This document shows positions 11,431 through 24,129 of a DNA stretch of 64,000 nucleotides, in pieces. The number at the start of each line of letters is the position of its first letter. The stretch's first letter is position 1. A program made the translations under genes and the position numbers. The DNA is from Venturia oleaginea (Eukaryota > Ascomycota > Dothideomycetes > Venturiales > Venturiaceae): NCBI GenBank assembly GCA_013176395.1, contig JABMLP010000017.1, positions 186,001 to 250,000 of the forward strand, written 5' to 3'. The notes beneath the pieces were generated by a model, which saw only the letters and a list, made by a program, of their open reading frames with translations, had not been told where the DNA came from and searched no databases.

Positions 11431-14400
11431 ATGGTTTCATCGCGAGATGAAGTATCGCCCACTTTTGCGGAGAGAGAGCAAGACTCGGGGATCAAGAAGG
11501 TACGTCTTGATTTCGACTTGCGGAGGGTTTCTGGTGCTTTGCGCCGTCGATGTTGAGGCATAATCGAGAGGGTACGGCGATCGGGCAAGCTTCCGACCTC
11601 ATTCAGCAGAAAGGATGGCAGTACAAAATTCAGATTGCTGACTAGCAATGCAGGAACACATTCAAGAACCCTTAACAAGATCAGAAATCATTGAGGATAT
11701 CGAAGCATTACAACCGGACCCTGGTCAGGAGGCGTTATTCGAAGTCGAAAACAATAAGTTCGCATTTTCGCCAGGACAACTTGGAAGACTCCTTAACCCG
11801 AAAAACCTGGGAGCACTATGGCAACTTGGTGGTCTCGCAGGTATAGAAAAAGGTTTACAAACGAATCGATATTCCGGTCTCAGCGTCGATGAAACGATAA
11901 TCACCAAATCTGTGTCCTTTGAGGAAGCTACAGGTGGAAGCGGGTATGGCTCTGCACCACCGAAATACGAAGCCAATGGCGAAACAATCTTGAATGGTAA
12001 CTCCGAATATCCAGCTACACCATCGTCAGTTGAAGCATTTGCCGACAGAAAACGAGTCTTCAAAGACAATAGGCTACCCGAGAAAAAAGCGAAAACAATA
12101 TGGGAACTCGCCTGGATTGCTTACAACGATAAAGTTCTCATTCTTCTCACGGCCGCCGCCGCCGTCTCACTCGCCCTTGGTCTTTATCAAACTTTTGGAC
12201 AAGATCATGAACCCGGTGAGGCGAAAGTGGAATGGGTTGAAGGTGTTGCCATCGTCGCAGCTATTCTCATCGTCGTTGTCGTTGGTACCCTCAACGATTG
12301 GCAAAAAGAGAGGCAATTCATCAAGTTGAATAGGAAGAAGGATGATCGTGTTTGCAAGGTCATTCGATCCGGGAAAACGATGCAAATTTCCGTCTACGAT
12401 ATCCTGGCTGGAGATGTCATGCATCTGGAACCTGGTGACATGGTGCCTGTTGACGGCATCTTCATTGACGGATCTGGAGTCAAGCTCGACGAATCTTCTG
12501 CGACTGGTGAATCGGATCTTATGAAGAAGACACCGGCTGATAAGTGCATGGCTATCGTTGCTGGGGATGAACCCGGCGAGCTTCGCAAACTAGATCCATT
12601 CATTTTGTCAGGTGGTAAGGTTGCGGAGGGTACTGGTACCTTCCTGGTTACTGCCGTTGGTGTCAACTCTGAGTATGGTCGCATCATGATGTCTCTTCGT
12701 ACGGAGTCTGAGGCCACTCCCCTCCAGGCGAAGTTGAACATTTTGGCAGAGTACATTGCCAAATTGGGTGGTGCTGCGGCACTCCTACTTTTCATCGTCT
12801 TGTTCATCAAGTTTCTGGTCCAGTTGAGGGGGAATACGAAGACTCCTGCTGAGAAGGGTCAAGACTTCCTTCGCATTTTCATCGTCGCTGTTACTGTAAG
12901 TTCTATACCCTCACTTGCCGATGTCTAGCTAAAACCACAAAGGTTGTCGTTGTAGCGGTTCCAGAAGGGTTGCCGCTCGCTGTCACGCTTGCGTTGGCAT
13001 TCGCCACAACTCGGATGCTGAAAGAGAACAACCTTGTTCGAGTCCTTAGATCTTGTGAAACAATGGGTAATGCCACGACTGTGTGCTCCGACAAGACTGG
13101 TACGTTGACCGAGAATAAAATGACCATGGTTGCCGCCACAATTGGAAAATCTGCACAGCTCGGAGCCACTTCTGCCAGTCTCGAGAAATTGCAAGCTCCC
13201 AAACGAGTTGGAAGCAAGATTAGTACCCATATGAAGGATGAGAATTTTGAGAAGACCGAAGATATCAAGGAGGACAGTGAATCGATCATCTCGCCTGCCA
13301 CTTTTGTTTCCGGCCTCGGACCAGAGGTCCAGGACTTGCTTCTTAACTCGATCGCTGTCAACTCTTCTGCCTTTGAATCGGATCCTGGTGTCTTCATCGG
13401 CTCAAAGACTGAGACCGCCTTACTCCAATTCGCAAACCTCCACCTTGGCCTCACATCGACGACCGAATTCCGCGCAAACGTCAATACAGTCCAAATGGTC
13501 CCCTTCGACTCGGCCAACAAATACATGGCCGCCGTCGTCCGCCTCCCATCCGGGAAAATTCGCGTCTACGCCAAAGGAGCCTCAGAAGTCCTCCTCCGGA
13601 AATGCACCAGCATCCTTGCAGACCCGACAACCAGTACCGCCACCAAACCGCTAACAGACGATCTCTACGAAGTCATGGATAACATCATCACGCTCTATGC
13701 TCAACAATCCCTCCGCACCATCGCCCTGTTAACAAAGGACTTTGAATCATGGCCACCCGCCGGCGCTGAATCACAAGACGACCCATCCCAAGCCGACTTC
13801 CTCTCCGTCTTCAACGAAATGACATTAATCGGTATCGTGGGGATCAAAGATCCACTCCGCGCCGGTGTCCCCGACGCCGTCGCCGACTGCCAACGCGCCG
13901 GCGTCGTCGTAAGAATGGTTACAGGTGATAATATCCTCACCGCCAAGGCTATAGCAAAGGAATGCGGTATCTACACGCCCTCCACGGGCGGTATCGTAAT
14001 GGAAGGACCCGTTTTCCGCAAACTCTCTGAAGAAGAGATGAAGAAGCAGATTCCGCATTTGCAGGTTTTGGCGCGGAGTAGTCCGGAGGATAAGAGGATG
14101 TTGGTCAAGATGTTGAAGGAGCTTGGGGAGACGGTTGCTGTTACTGGGGATGGGACGAATGATGCGCCGGCGTTGAAGTTGAGTGATGTTGGTTTTTCCA
14201 TGGGGATTGCAGGGACGGAGGTGGCGAAGGAGGCGAGTTCTATTATCCTCATGGATGATAATTTTGCTAGTATTGTGAAGGCGTTGATGTGGGGGAGATG
14301 TGTGAATGATGCTGTTGCAAAGTTTTTGCAGGTATGTTCTTTTTCCCATCCGTCTCATCCATCTATCAACATCATTCTTTGGATGGGAAGCAGAATGGTT

Positions 14401-15372
14401 ACGCTAACATGTAGAAATATAGTTCCAACTCACAGTAAACATCACCGCCGTCCTCCTAACCTTCGTCTCCGCCGTTGCCTCAGATGAAGAAGAATCCGTC
14501 CTCACAGCCGTCCAACTCCTCTGGGTAAACCTAATAATGGACACTTTCGCCGCCCTCGCCCTCGCCACCGATCCTCCAACCCGCAAAATCCTGAACAGAA
14601 AACCAAAGCGCAAATCCGCGCCGCTGATTACGTTAAACATGTGGAAAATGATTATCGGCCAGGCCATTTTCCAGCTCGTAGCGACTTTCATACTGCATTT
14701 CGCCGGAGCGCATATCTTGGATTATACGACGCAGGATGAGATGGACCAGTTGAGGGCGTTGGTATTCAACACATTCGTTTGGATGCAGATTTTCAACGAG
14801 TTCAAGTATGTCCTCTTCTTACCCCCTCCTTCCTTCCCACTCCCTTCTTTGTATAAAAATTCGTCACTAACGAGTCACCCAGCAACCGCCGCCTAGACAA
14901 TAAATTCAACATCCTCGAAGGCATCCACAGAAACCACTTCTTCATGATAATAAACTGCATCATGGTCGGCGGACAGGTAATGATCATCTTCGTCGGCGGC
15001 CGCGCCTTCAACGTCGTCCGTCTGGACCCGAATCAATGGGCCATCAGCATCATCCTCGGTTTCCTCTCCATACCAGTCGGAATGATTATTCGTATGGTTC
15101 CGGATGAGATGTTGGCGCAGTGTTTACCAAGGAAATTGAGGAAGAAGATGACGATGGAGAAGGGGGATGAGGAGGACGGGCCGGAGAATTTGGAGTTCAT
15201 TAATAAGATTAAGGGGGGGAGGATCAGGCATATAAGGAGGAAGGTTAAGGAAAGTGTTAAGAGGGGGATACATTCTAGGAATGGGCGGGGGGAGGAGGAG
15301 GGGGGGGGAACGGTGGAGAGGAGTGGTAGTATGCCTAGTGGTGGTGTTTCGACGTCGAGGTCGAAGACGTGA
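11431..15372 (+). CDS. PMC1: Vacuolar-type Ca2+-transporting P-type ATPase
   Basis: Five exons, 11431-11499, 11654-12895, 12943-14331, 14423-14805 and 14883-15372, give 1190 residues, the usual size of fungal Pmc1/NCA-2 proteins. The enzyme pumps Ca2+ out of the cytosol, mainly into the vacuole, at the cost of ATP. Seen in order: actuator motif SATGES, the helix-4 Ca2+ site VPEGLPLAVTLALAF, phosphorylation site CSDKTGTLT (Asp near residue 487), hinge GDGTNDAPALKLSDVG, and the late-helix block WVNLIMDTFAALALAT followed by FNEFNNRRLDNKFN. The C-terminus is basic, then poly-Gly/Glu. The short first exon ends at a GTACGT donor whose acceptor (GACTAGCAATGCAG) lies just after another in-frame ATG at 11648, so an 11648 start without that intron is the alternative. 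A run of nine G near the end is a likely indel spot. Confidence 0.93.
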
Positions 15373-15602
15373 TCTTTGCGCAAGGTGGGAATTGTTTGTG
15401 TATGGTGTTTGGGAATTTCATGACTTGGTCGATTGATTAGATTGGCATTTTCGCTCGCAGCGGGCTCTTTTTTGTATAACTGTAATCTATTAGTAAATCC
15501 TCATCAGCAGTTTGATGCGTGCTTGGTGGTTCGTTGCTTGTTTCCTTGGCGAACGACGCAGCAGTATGACACACCCTGACTAGAAGCGGGTGGCTTGGCT
15601 TA
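15373..15602. other. 3' flank of PMC1
   Basis: Short 3' flank up to the inverted-repeat element; AATGTAAT-type A/T-rich 3' processing signals are plausible, none decisive. Confidence 0.35.
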
Positions 15603-15692
15603 CCGTATTATATGGGCAGATTCGCTAGCTCAACTTGGCGAGACTAGATCTAGAAAGAGTAATAAGCTAGCGAATCTGCCCGGATAATACGG
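15603..15692. mobile_element. 90-bp TA-flanked inverted-repeat element (MITE-like)
   Basis: Two 28-bp arms, 15603-15630 and 15665-15692, are inverted copies with only two mismatches (CCGTATTAT...GCTAGCT). The loop is 34 bp. TA stands immediately outside both ends (15601-15602 and 15693-15694), as in Tc1/mariner-mobilised miniature elements. It has no coding capacity. The arms do not match the TIRs of the three larger elements in this window, so its helper would be elsewhere. A simple transcribed hairpin is the alternative. Confidence 0.85.
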
Positions 15693-15694
15693 TA

Positions 15695-16620
15695 TTCCAT
15701 GGCGAAGGAAACACATCGGGTAGCGCGTCACGACAGAATGTCTTGACACTGTTGTTGTAAAGCAGATGACGTTACCATTGAGATGGATGAGAAGGTATTG
15801 GCTGATGAGCTGATGGTAGATGTTGTAGTTGTACGGAAGATGATGAGTACCGACATCCGAGAAGCGCGCTCTTCAATCTATTGTTGTCAACATGCACCTC
15901 CCTCCCGAGTCTCAACTAGAAATGTTATGTAGCAGTCCATGACAACGAAGTCGGGATGCTGCACTCAAGCTCGGAGAATTATGACTGCATCCAATACGTC
16001 AGGAAGAAGACGTTCAATCGATGAGCTGATGTGCTGAGAATTGATAGCAATTAGTATGGCCAGCTGCAATGCATCCCTATTCCCTAGCGTGTGCCCCCTA
16101 AAGCACTTACCCGGAAGTGAACAGTTCTCTCTCAAAATATGCCTCGCGAGTTCACGTGTAGCCATCACACCTTCTCCTCTCAACATCAAGATCAACCATC
16201 AATTCCCGACGAAAGAGAATAGCACAGCACGGCCTATCCTCTAGCCTGATGCATAAGCATATGCTCGCTGCCATACTAAGCCTCACGAACTGACCGAATG
16301 TTGGAGGTGCGGAGTGAAGACCTTGCCGCGATCCATCGACCAAACCAACAGCTGGCCCACCACGCGAATACCGAATCCGAGCCCCTCAGGCATTGATCAA
16401 TCACTCTTCAAGCCTGGCCTATCGGATCCTCCCGTATTTCCACTCTTGTTTACCACATCTCCTCTCAACGGATCTTATAGTCTCAACTCCTGATCATTGG
16501 CCGTTTTCCTTCTGCTTCCCGCTTGTCTCCATTCAGCCCGTGTACTTGTCCGTTTTTGGTACCGCTATCCCGCTCCGAGCGATTGCGGCTCCTCCATTCC
16601 AGCCTCTAAAAGTCTTGTGT
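15695..16620. other. Intergenic, no gene seen
   Basis: About 0.9 kb with GATGAG/CTGATG-rich patches at 15780-15850 but no convincing gene. The frame opening at 16393 upstream of the F-box gene has no domain and is treated as leader. Confidence 0.45.
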
Positions 16621-18225
16621 ATGACTATGGGTATGGTCTCCTCTCACGCCGAGGAAGCGGAGGCTGCAAACACTATGCCACCTCTGTTGAACTTGCCTGC
16701 TGAGATTATACACAACATTCTCTGCTTCCTACCGCCCGTGGCCTTGGGTGCAGTAGCACAGACATGCCGTCTACTTCAAGAGCACGCCTACGATGATAAG
16801 CTTTGGCAAGCTATCATCCAATCCAATCTTCCAGCTACCACACTCCGGACAGCAGCTCCTTCATCGTCGTTTCGAGAACTTTATTTGTCACATTTGCCCT
16901 ACTGGTTTCTCCCAAAGCACAAGATATGGTTCTCTGATACGCAAGCGACGGGAAAGCTCCTGATAGCACGCTACTCGCCATCTCGTCAGACGATCGAAGC
17001 ATATACCGTTGTCGCCAGACGAGGGACATCAACCTTCAAATTCTGGAAATGGAATCCTGAAGTCATTATTCATACCTTTGACCCAACTATCGGACTCGAC
17101 CTCAATCAACCTCTTCTTCGCTTCAGACCAAGAGACACAAATGTCGCTACCGGTGCTTTGCCCAGCGAGATCCACATGCTGGGAGAGACTCCCATGCGGA
17201 CGTACGAAACCCATCAGAACGGACACATCACTGGCGTCTCTTCTGCTTTCATGCTTGCTAAACCTCTAGCCCCCGAAGCCATCTTCTAAACGACTTCCGT
17301 CTGGCCTCCACTCACACTGCCTGCCACGGTCCGATCGCGCAACACTAGCCAAGACGCCTTCAATAGTTCGGGTCATCGTCCAACGAGGATCTCAGAGATC
17401 TCGGAACACACCTTTCGCATACGAAGATGGACCGAATTCACCCATCGCCTCGCCGAAGTTACCATGCCCTTTGGAGAAGATGTCGCAACTTATGCTACCC
17501 TTCCGTCAGAAGCATACACGCCAACAAAGTTGAAGCCGTGGAAGGGAATATGGTGTGGAGACTACTCCGGACACGGCTGCGAATTCCTCGCTATTTTACA
17601 ACCAGAACAAGACAAAGAGCTACCCGAAGGTGTCGAAGAGGCAAGGCAAGCCCGTCGGGATATCATTGAAAGCGACAGTTGGTCAACCGAAACAAGCGTG
17701 ACAGAAGTCGAGGAAAATCCAGCTGCAGAATCCCAACTTCCCGGACAGATCAATTCGTGGCCCGACTCGGCGACTACAGTGAAACCTGTAATCACTCAGG
17801 AAGACGTTCAGACACATGAGGAGGATGAGTATAACGAGAATAAAATTTACAGAGGACAAATCCTTGCGGTCAAGCTTACGGGAGACCCCAACATCCCACG
17901 TGGAGAATACACATTCATCGCGCCAGACATTGGAAGAGATGGAACTGTCAGGATCGCAGATGAGGATATGTTCAAGGGTGCGAGGATCGTGAGGAGCGTG
18001 GGACATATTGCCGCTCGAGGCTATCGCGAAGGTAATTCCTCTTTGGCCCTATAACTACCTGCCTGCCTGCCTGCGTACGGAACGCTAACAAACACTGCAG
18101 ATCAATATATACCCTCCCAGCTCATCCTCATCTCCCACGACACGATAGCACAGTATTGGGAGACGTTCGGCCACATCTCGTTCTACAAGAGGGTGGATGT
18201 TGATTCCTTGATCAACGCGGATTGA
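16621..18225 (+). pseudogene. F-box protein gene with one in-frame stop
   Basis: Starting at ATG 16621 (MTMGMVSSHAEE), the frame encodes an F-box near residues 20-60 (LLNLPAEIIHNILCFLPP...LLQEHAYDDKLWQAI). The fungal C-terminal domain follows, with VWPPLTLPATVRSRN, HTFRIRRW, YTPTKLKPWKGIWCGDYSGHGCEFL and IYRGQILAVKLTGDPNIPRGEYTF. The same frame is interrupted once, by TAA at 17287-17289, directly before the conserved WPPLTLPA block. A 69-bp intron (18032-18100, GTAATT...CTGCAG) joins the last exon, 18101-18225. F-box proteins recruit substrates to SCF ubiquitin ligases. Everything after the stop is still clean coding sequence, so the stop is recent, a base-call error, or a readthrough site. 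No GT-AG pair removes it sensibly. Confidence 0.8.
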
Positions 18226-18439
18226 ATCTTGTCATGATGATGGGAGGGAATTTACTCTCGACAAATCGGCAATCACCTTTTGCACCTTAGTCGGCTCGCG
18301 GGGTGGCGGTAGCTAGCTCTTTTTATCTCAAAGTAAGATACATTGATTTTGCACAAAGGAAAGCCTTTGTAATCTTTCACTTACCTATCCATTCGATTCG
18401 CTATCACTGCGTCATTTAAATGCCACGTCATCACAATCT

Positions 18440-18470
<31 letters not shown>

Positions 18471-18837
18471 TGCAGACTGAGTCCAGCTTCATGACGTTGG
18501 GTCGTTGAAGATGGTAAATGAGAATGCAGGTATGATATTTTCTTCCGGTGGATGTAGAATTCCAAAGTTATTTATTACATCAAGGGTATTGTGTTTGGCG
18601 GCTATCCATCGCCATCTTCTATCCTCCATGTGCACATTAATCATACTTCTGTTTCAATTCGTGCTCGCCTCATCGCTGATGGAATGCCCAATACGCCCGT
18701 GTTCCATGCAAGTCCGAGTCCCTATCGTGATGCCGTGTCTCATCCATTTCATGCCGTCTCTTGAGTCTTACAAAACGACTTATCCTGCCATGTCGAAGTG
18801 AATGTCATGCCTCATCTCTTGCAGTAGAAATCAACAT
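18226..18837. other. Intergenic with CT/CG microsatellite
   Basis: Between convergent genes. A (TC)n run followed by (GC)n occupies about 18437-18470. The two plus-strand frames covering 18505-19074 lie over the 3' end of the minus-strand DUF1769 gene and are not supported. Confidence 0.6.
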
Positions 18838-20124
18838 CTAATCCAAATCATCCTCCCAATCCTCATGCTTTTTGTCTGCTTCTTTCGTCGTCTCCCCATT
18901 CTCCTCCTTCGTATCACCCTCCTTTTTCACAGTCGGATCCTCATCCCCATCGACGTGTTCCACCGGTATAAGATTGAAGCTAACAACGAAGAGAAGGACG
19001 TCTGTTTTTCGATCGCGGAGGACGTATCTGAGGGTGTGAGATGTCCTGTTAGTTTTGAGAGAGAGGGTGGTTAGTCCGAGAGCCGGAGAGAAGACATGTC
19101 CAAATGGGTGTAGGTCTCAGAGCAGTAAAGAACGGGCATAGAGATTGTGCGTGTGAGAGAAAGGGGAGACTCGTACCTTAATGCCTGACCATCCCAGTTT
19201 CCGAGAATATTGAGGGAGAGACCTAGGGGGAGTTTGAGGGCGAATTCTAGACCATCCTGGTTAGCCAAATCCTCTCCCATATCCGAGCCATAAGCCAAGT
19301 TATGGGGTGTAACTTACGATTGAAATCCAAATACGGATTGAAAAAATCACAACTGTACGTCCTCCCATCCTCAAACTCCCATTCCTTCCTCTTCCCCTCT
19401 AGTAAAAAATGCTTCATTCTCTTACTCCCCACAGCAGGTAGCCCAGCCTTCTCTCTCAATTCCTCGCCCTCCTTATCTTCAGCACCTTCTTCTAGCACTT
19501 CCACCTCCTCACCATCCTCATAATCCTCAGGTAATCCATCTTTCTCACCTACTCTGAATATATTCACACTACTCAACATGGGGCCATACAAATACGGCTG
19601 ATCAGCGTATGGATCCCCATAAAGCCCCGGATCAATGAAAGAGGTAACGTATGAAAACGCTCTGCCGAATAGTGGCGGCAGTTTATCGCGAATGGGATGG
19701 TCGAAATCATTCCCGAAGACGAGGTCGTTGCCGGAAATGTTGCGTTTGGGGACAAAGGAGAAAGAGATGGAGTATAGGTCGCGCGTGTGGGTTGGGTGGG
19801 AGAAGTAGGGTGAGTTGGCGGGAGAGGTTTTGGGTAGGCCTATACATTTCTTCCGATTAGTGATTATTTGGGGCGCATTACAGAACTTGTGAGGCAGAGG
19901 ATATGAGGGGCTCCATGGCAATTGAGATAACTGGGGGTTGGGCAGAGAGAGACTGAGGGTTCCATACCGCGAAAATCCTTCACCCGTACATGGACGTGTG
20001 CATCGATATGTTTTGAGCTGATCTTGGCAGGTGTCGTGGTATTGACATGCACCTGTTCTTGGTTTTCGTATGAAGGGCCGGCAGTCACTTTCAGAAAGTA
20101 TTTCTTAGGGTCTGTTCCCGGCAT
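18838..20124 (-). CDS. UPF0590 / DUF1769 family protein
   Basis: Minus-strand exons 20124-19968, 19839-19318, 19246-19177 and 19045-18838, with introns of 128, 71 and 131 bp, give 318 residues. Family hallmarks are YFLKVTAGPSYENQEQVHVN at the N-terminus, SPYFSHPTHTRDLYSISFSF, then DLVFGNDFDHPIRDKLPPLF, FIDPGLYGDPYADQPYLYGP, CDFFNPYLDFN and the C-terminal LRYVLRDRK...LLFVVSFNLIP. The tail is acidic and lysine-rich (EGDTKEENGETTKEADKKHEDWEDDLD region). This domain is widespread in fungi and has no established biochemical role that I know. Splice sites were chosen to restore the family blocks; the acceptor of exon 3 (GGTCTAG) was picked over a nearer CCAG because only it keeps frame. Confidence 0.85.
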
Positions 20125-20453
20125 GGTGGATGGTTGGTATTTTGTATCGAGGATCTTGTGGGAGACGCTGCTGGTTTGGAGAGGCTCAATCGATAGTGAA
20201 ATTGTTTACTTAAGACTGTCGCGAGAGGGATGTCAGGACATGTAGATATCAATTCGAATTCACATGGCAAAGAGAGAAAGACAGTAGATCCATCGCCTTT
20301 GATGGCATCGAAATGACGGCATAAATTTGATCGCGGAAGTGTCCCGCACACACGAAAAATGGCATTCTGCAGATGCGCTTTCAGGTTCGCGCCCAGCCCA
20401 GCCTACTCCATAGTAGTATACATCCATACAAAATTCACTTTTCTACTGTCCAT
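20125..20453. other. Intergenic, tandem minus-strand genes
   Basis: 329 bp containing the DUF1769 promoter and the LYS12 3' end. No gene seen. Confidence 0.5.
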
Positions 20454-21845
<1,392 letters not shown>

Positions 21846-21924
21846 TGTGGAGAGCAATTGGGGTGTGAAGTATTTGTTTGTTGTGTCTGGGGAGAAATTT
21901 TGACCCAGATTCAATCTCGCGATG

Positions 21925-21935
21925 CCGATTATCGG
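21925..21935. promoter_or_regulatory. CCG-N5-CGG palindrome upstream of LYS12
   Basis: CCGATTATCGG is an 11-bp palindrome 80 bp upstream of the LYS12 start codon. Two CCG/CGG triplets at fixed spacing are the classic target form of Zn2Cys6 dimers. Yeast Lys14 sites have a related but shorter spaced form, so the link to lysine regulation is inference. Confidence 0.4.
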
Positions 21936-21945
21936 GGATTTCGGG

Positions 21946-22449
21946 TGAGCCGAGCTGCCGTGATCTACAGACTCCAGAATAATGCTTTTTTCGACAATTG
22001 TTCCATGGAAATGATTACTTCGAAGAACTAGTTCAGGTCAAGTTTGATATGTTCTTGAAGTGCCACGGGTTGCTTTTCAATAGCTTTGACCGATAGTTGC
22101 TATGCTGGATTTTTTTTGAAAAATGAGATTGAGGCAAGGCTGAAGATATTCTACCTATGTAATTGATTATTTTGCTAGGTATCATGATATATCGTGGGAC
22201 ACTTGCTTATGATCCAGTTTGAGGCGTTTATCAACAACCAAAGCTTCGACATACAGCACTAAAACAGATGGTATGATTGCAATGTCTAATGGCTGGCGAA
22301 GAGCATGATTGATGGTGCTATAATGACCTTGCAACTGCTCTAATAATGCAAAGCTCAAGAGCATATGAAATAAGCATTTAAAAGGTCCCACCAGATATGA
22401 GGAAACAAAATTCGTTATAGGGAAGATGTCCAAGTCTGAGTATCATCGT
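21946..22449. other. Intergenic, AT-rich
   Basis: No gene supported. This begins a lower-GC stretch that continues through the decayed 22-37 kb block. Confidence 0.4.
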
Positions 22450-23130
22450 AATGGCAATGGTTGAGTCGATTTTGAAGCACGAAGGGAAGATCGGGCTATT
22501 GGGTTTAAGTGTGATTTCTGCGGCGAAGTTCCGGAAAGCGTGGAATATCTATCCCCATTAACGCCTTGCACATCGAGTACAGCCCTTTCTCGATCGAAAT
22601 CGAAATTCCGAGACTTGATATGTTGAGGAATTGTCGTGAGCTGGGCTTTACGATTGTGGCGATAGTCCTCTTAGACGAGGTCCTTGAACGGGACAGATTA
22701 GGAGTCCAGATAATTTTGAGAAAGGTGATTTCAGGAAGTTTGTTCCATAGTATAGCAAACAAAAACTCTTGGAGAATTTAAGGCTTGTGGGTGCGCTGGA
22801 AAGTTTGGCAAAGGAAAAAGAATACACGACTGGACAGCCTTCGCTGAATTGGTTGTTGTCGTAGGGACTCGGAAGTTATGTTATCCTCATTCCGTTAATG
22901 GTTTGTTATCTGGTGGATTTCTTTGCCAATGTCGTTACTAGAGGTAACAAGAACATTAAGTACCTGAACCAGAATGTGGACACTGCGGTTATGCAGGCAA
23001 TTCGAGGTAAAGTTGAGAAGGTGGAGGTTATTAGGGAAAGATATCCTGGTTTCCCAGCTAAGTATTCTTTCGCCGATGCACCAGAATTATTGGTAGCTGA
23101 CAGTACGGAAGAAAGTTCTAGCTATTTGCA
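22450..23130 (+). pseudogene. Aldo-keto reductase relic
   Basis: Fragments of an aldo/keto reductase read in order on the plus strand: VESILKHEGKIGLLGLS (22452 on, cf. family EGKIRYIGLSE), HIEYSPFSIEIEIPRLDML with RELGFTIVAI (22566 on), and near 22970-23090 NIKYLNQNVDTAV with RYPGFPAKYS. The order and spacing match the C-terminal half of NADPH-dependent AKRs of the pyridoxal-reductase/YakC type, but frames change and stops interrupt, and the N-terminal half with the catalytic Tyr is not found. It is a dead gene. Its neighbourhood (EthD-like pseudogene, SDR) suggests a former oxidoreductase gene set. Confidence 0.72.
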
Positions 23131-23265
23131 ACCCGTAATTGTGAATAAGTAACTTTGAAATGATATGTGTGTGCATGTCTAATCGATACCACCCATGCAT
23201 CTTGACTCACACCACATCAAAGTATTAAGCTAATTGCCGAACATTGCTACCATGAATAGTGTTAC

Positions 23266-23363
23266 GGGCAATTGGTCTAGTGGTATGATTTCCCCTTAGC
23301 AATCTCAATATCATTGAGCCTTCCATATGGGGAAGGTCCTGGGTTCAATTCCCAGATTGTCCA
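23266..23363 (+). tRNA. tRNA-Ala(AGC) with 26-nt intron
   Basis: A full cloverleaf can be drawn. The acceptor stem GGGCAAT pairs with ATTGTCC and contains a G3-U70 wobble, the alanine identity pair, followed by A73. The anticodon stem is TCCCC/GGGGA, the anticodon AGC lies at 23298-23300, and the T stem is CTGGG/CCCAG with loop TTCAATT. An intron at 23302-23327 sits in the canonical place after base 37 and can itself form a CTCAA/TTGAG hairpin. A TTTTT run shortly downstream (about 23386) would stop RNA polymerase III. Confidence 0.88.
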
Positions 23364-24129
23364 ATTGAGGGTATATCATGGGTACATTTTTGCGTTACGA
23401 ATATGGTTTCGTAGACTCGAACCTCCCAACTATCTTCTTTCTTTTTTGGCTGTCTTTCATAATTCATCCCAAAGGCGCTTCTTCCAAATGGTTGAAAACC
23501 ACCATGCTCTTATAGTTGTGACTCGGATTTCACACACTGTTAGCTAGATGATCAGCCATGTCAACATCATTATTCTATTGTAGAGTGCCGATAATAAATT
23601 CCTTGTTCATGGCCAAGAGGAAGCTGAGCCAGCCTCGCAACCCGCGGACAGACAAGAAGGGTTTTGTGCGTGTAAATTGAGTCGGCTGGCCCATTCTATA
23701 CCCTCAATAAATCCAAAAGCTGGACCGTACCGCATTCGACTGCGTCATCTTTGATTGAATAAGGGACAGAATAAAATCAAAGGCGGACATCCTAGAACTT
23801 GGCGGCCGACAGACTTACATAGTGCTAAGCCATCCATCACCTGCCACTGCATGTATGAAGAATAACATTCATACCGGTGATTCTTCTATCAAGTATATAA
23901 ATAGACCTTCGGGTATGATAGAAGTCAACATTATTAATTGGAACCTTGAGTCAGCATCCGTCGAATGTGGCACCGCATTCCCTCGATGCTGCTATTCCAG
24001 GCAAACATTAGCCGGATTAGCTGGGAAGTCCGCATGGGCCCCCAAAAAATGTTGACAACTCACAATCAAGGTCATCTTCAAGGAATTTCCTATCGATTCG
24101 ACACTGGCTTCATTGTTCCCAGAATAGCC
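23364..24129. other. Intergenic, no intact gene
   Basis: About 0.77 kb. Plus-strand frames just before 24130 have no domain of their own. Probably the promoter of the EthD-like pseudogene plus unassigned sequence. Confidence 0.4.

Noticed and set aside
14537..14896. Separate small membrane protein
   Set aside because: It is exon 4 of PMC1 read past its donor site; the splice to 14883 restores the conserved FNEFNNRRLDNKFN block.
18437..18470. CT/CG repeat as a CRISPR-like or regulatory array
   Set aside because: It is a simple microsatellite with no spacers; no CRISPR array is expected or seen in this eukaryotic DNA.
18505..19074. Two plus-strand open frames rich in hydrophobic residues
   Set aside because: The second covers the C-terminal exon of the minus-strand DUF1769 gene; the first has no domain. 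Both are probably antisense or chance frames.
23266..23363. Reading the 23.3-kb tRNA as a Pro-like tRNA with a wrong anticodon
   Set aside because: The D arm looks like fungal tRNA-Pro, but anticodon AGC, the G3-U70 pair and A73 all agree on alanine, so no identity puzzle remains.
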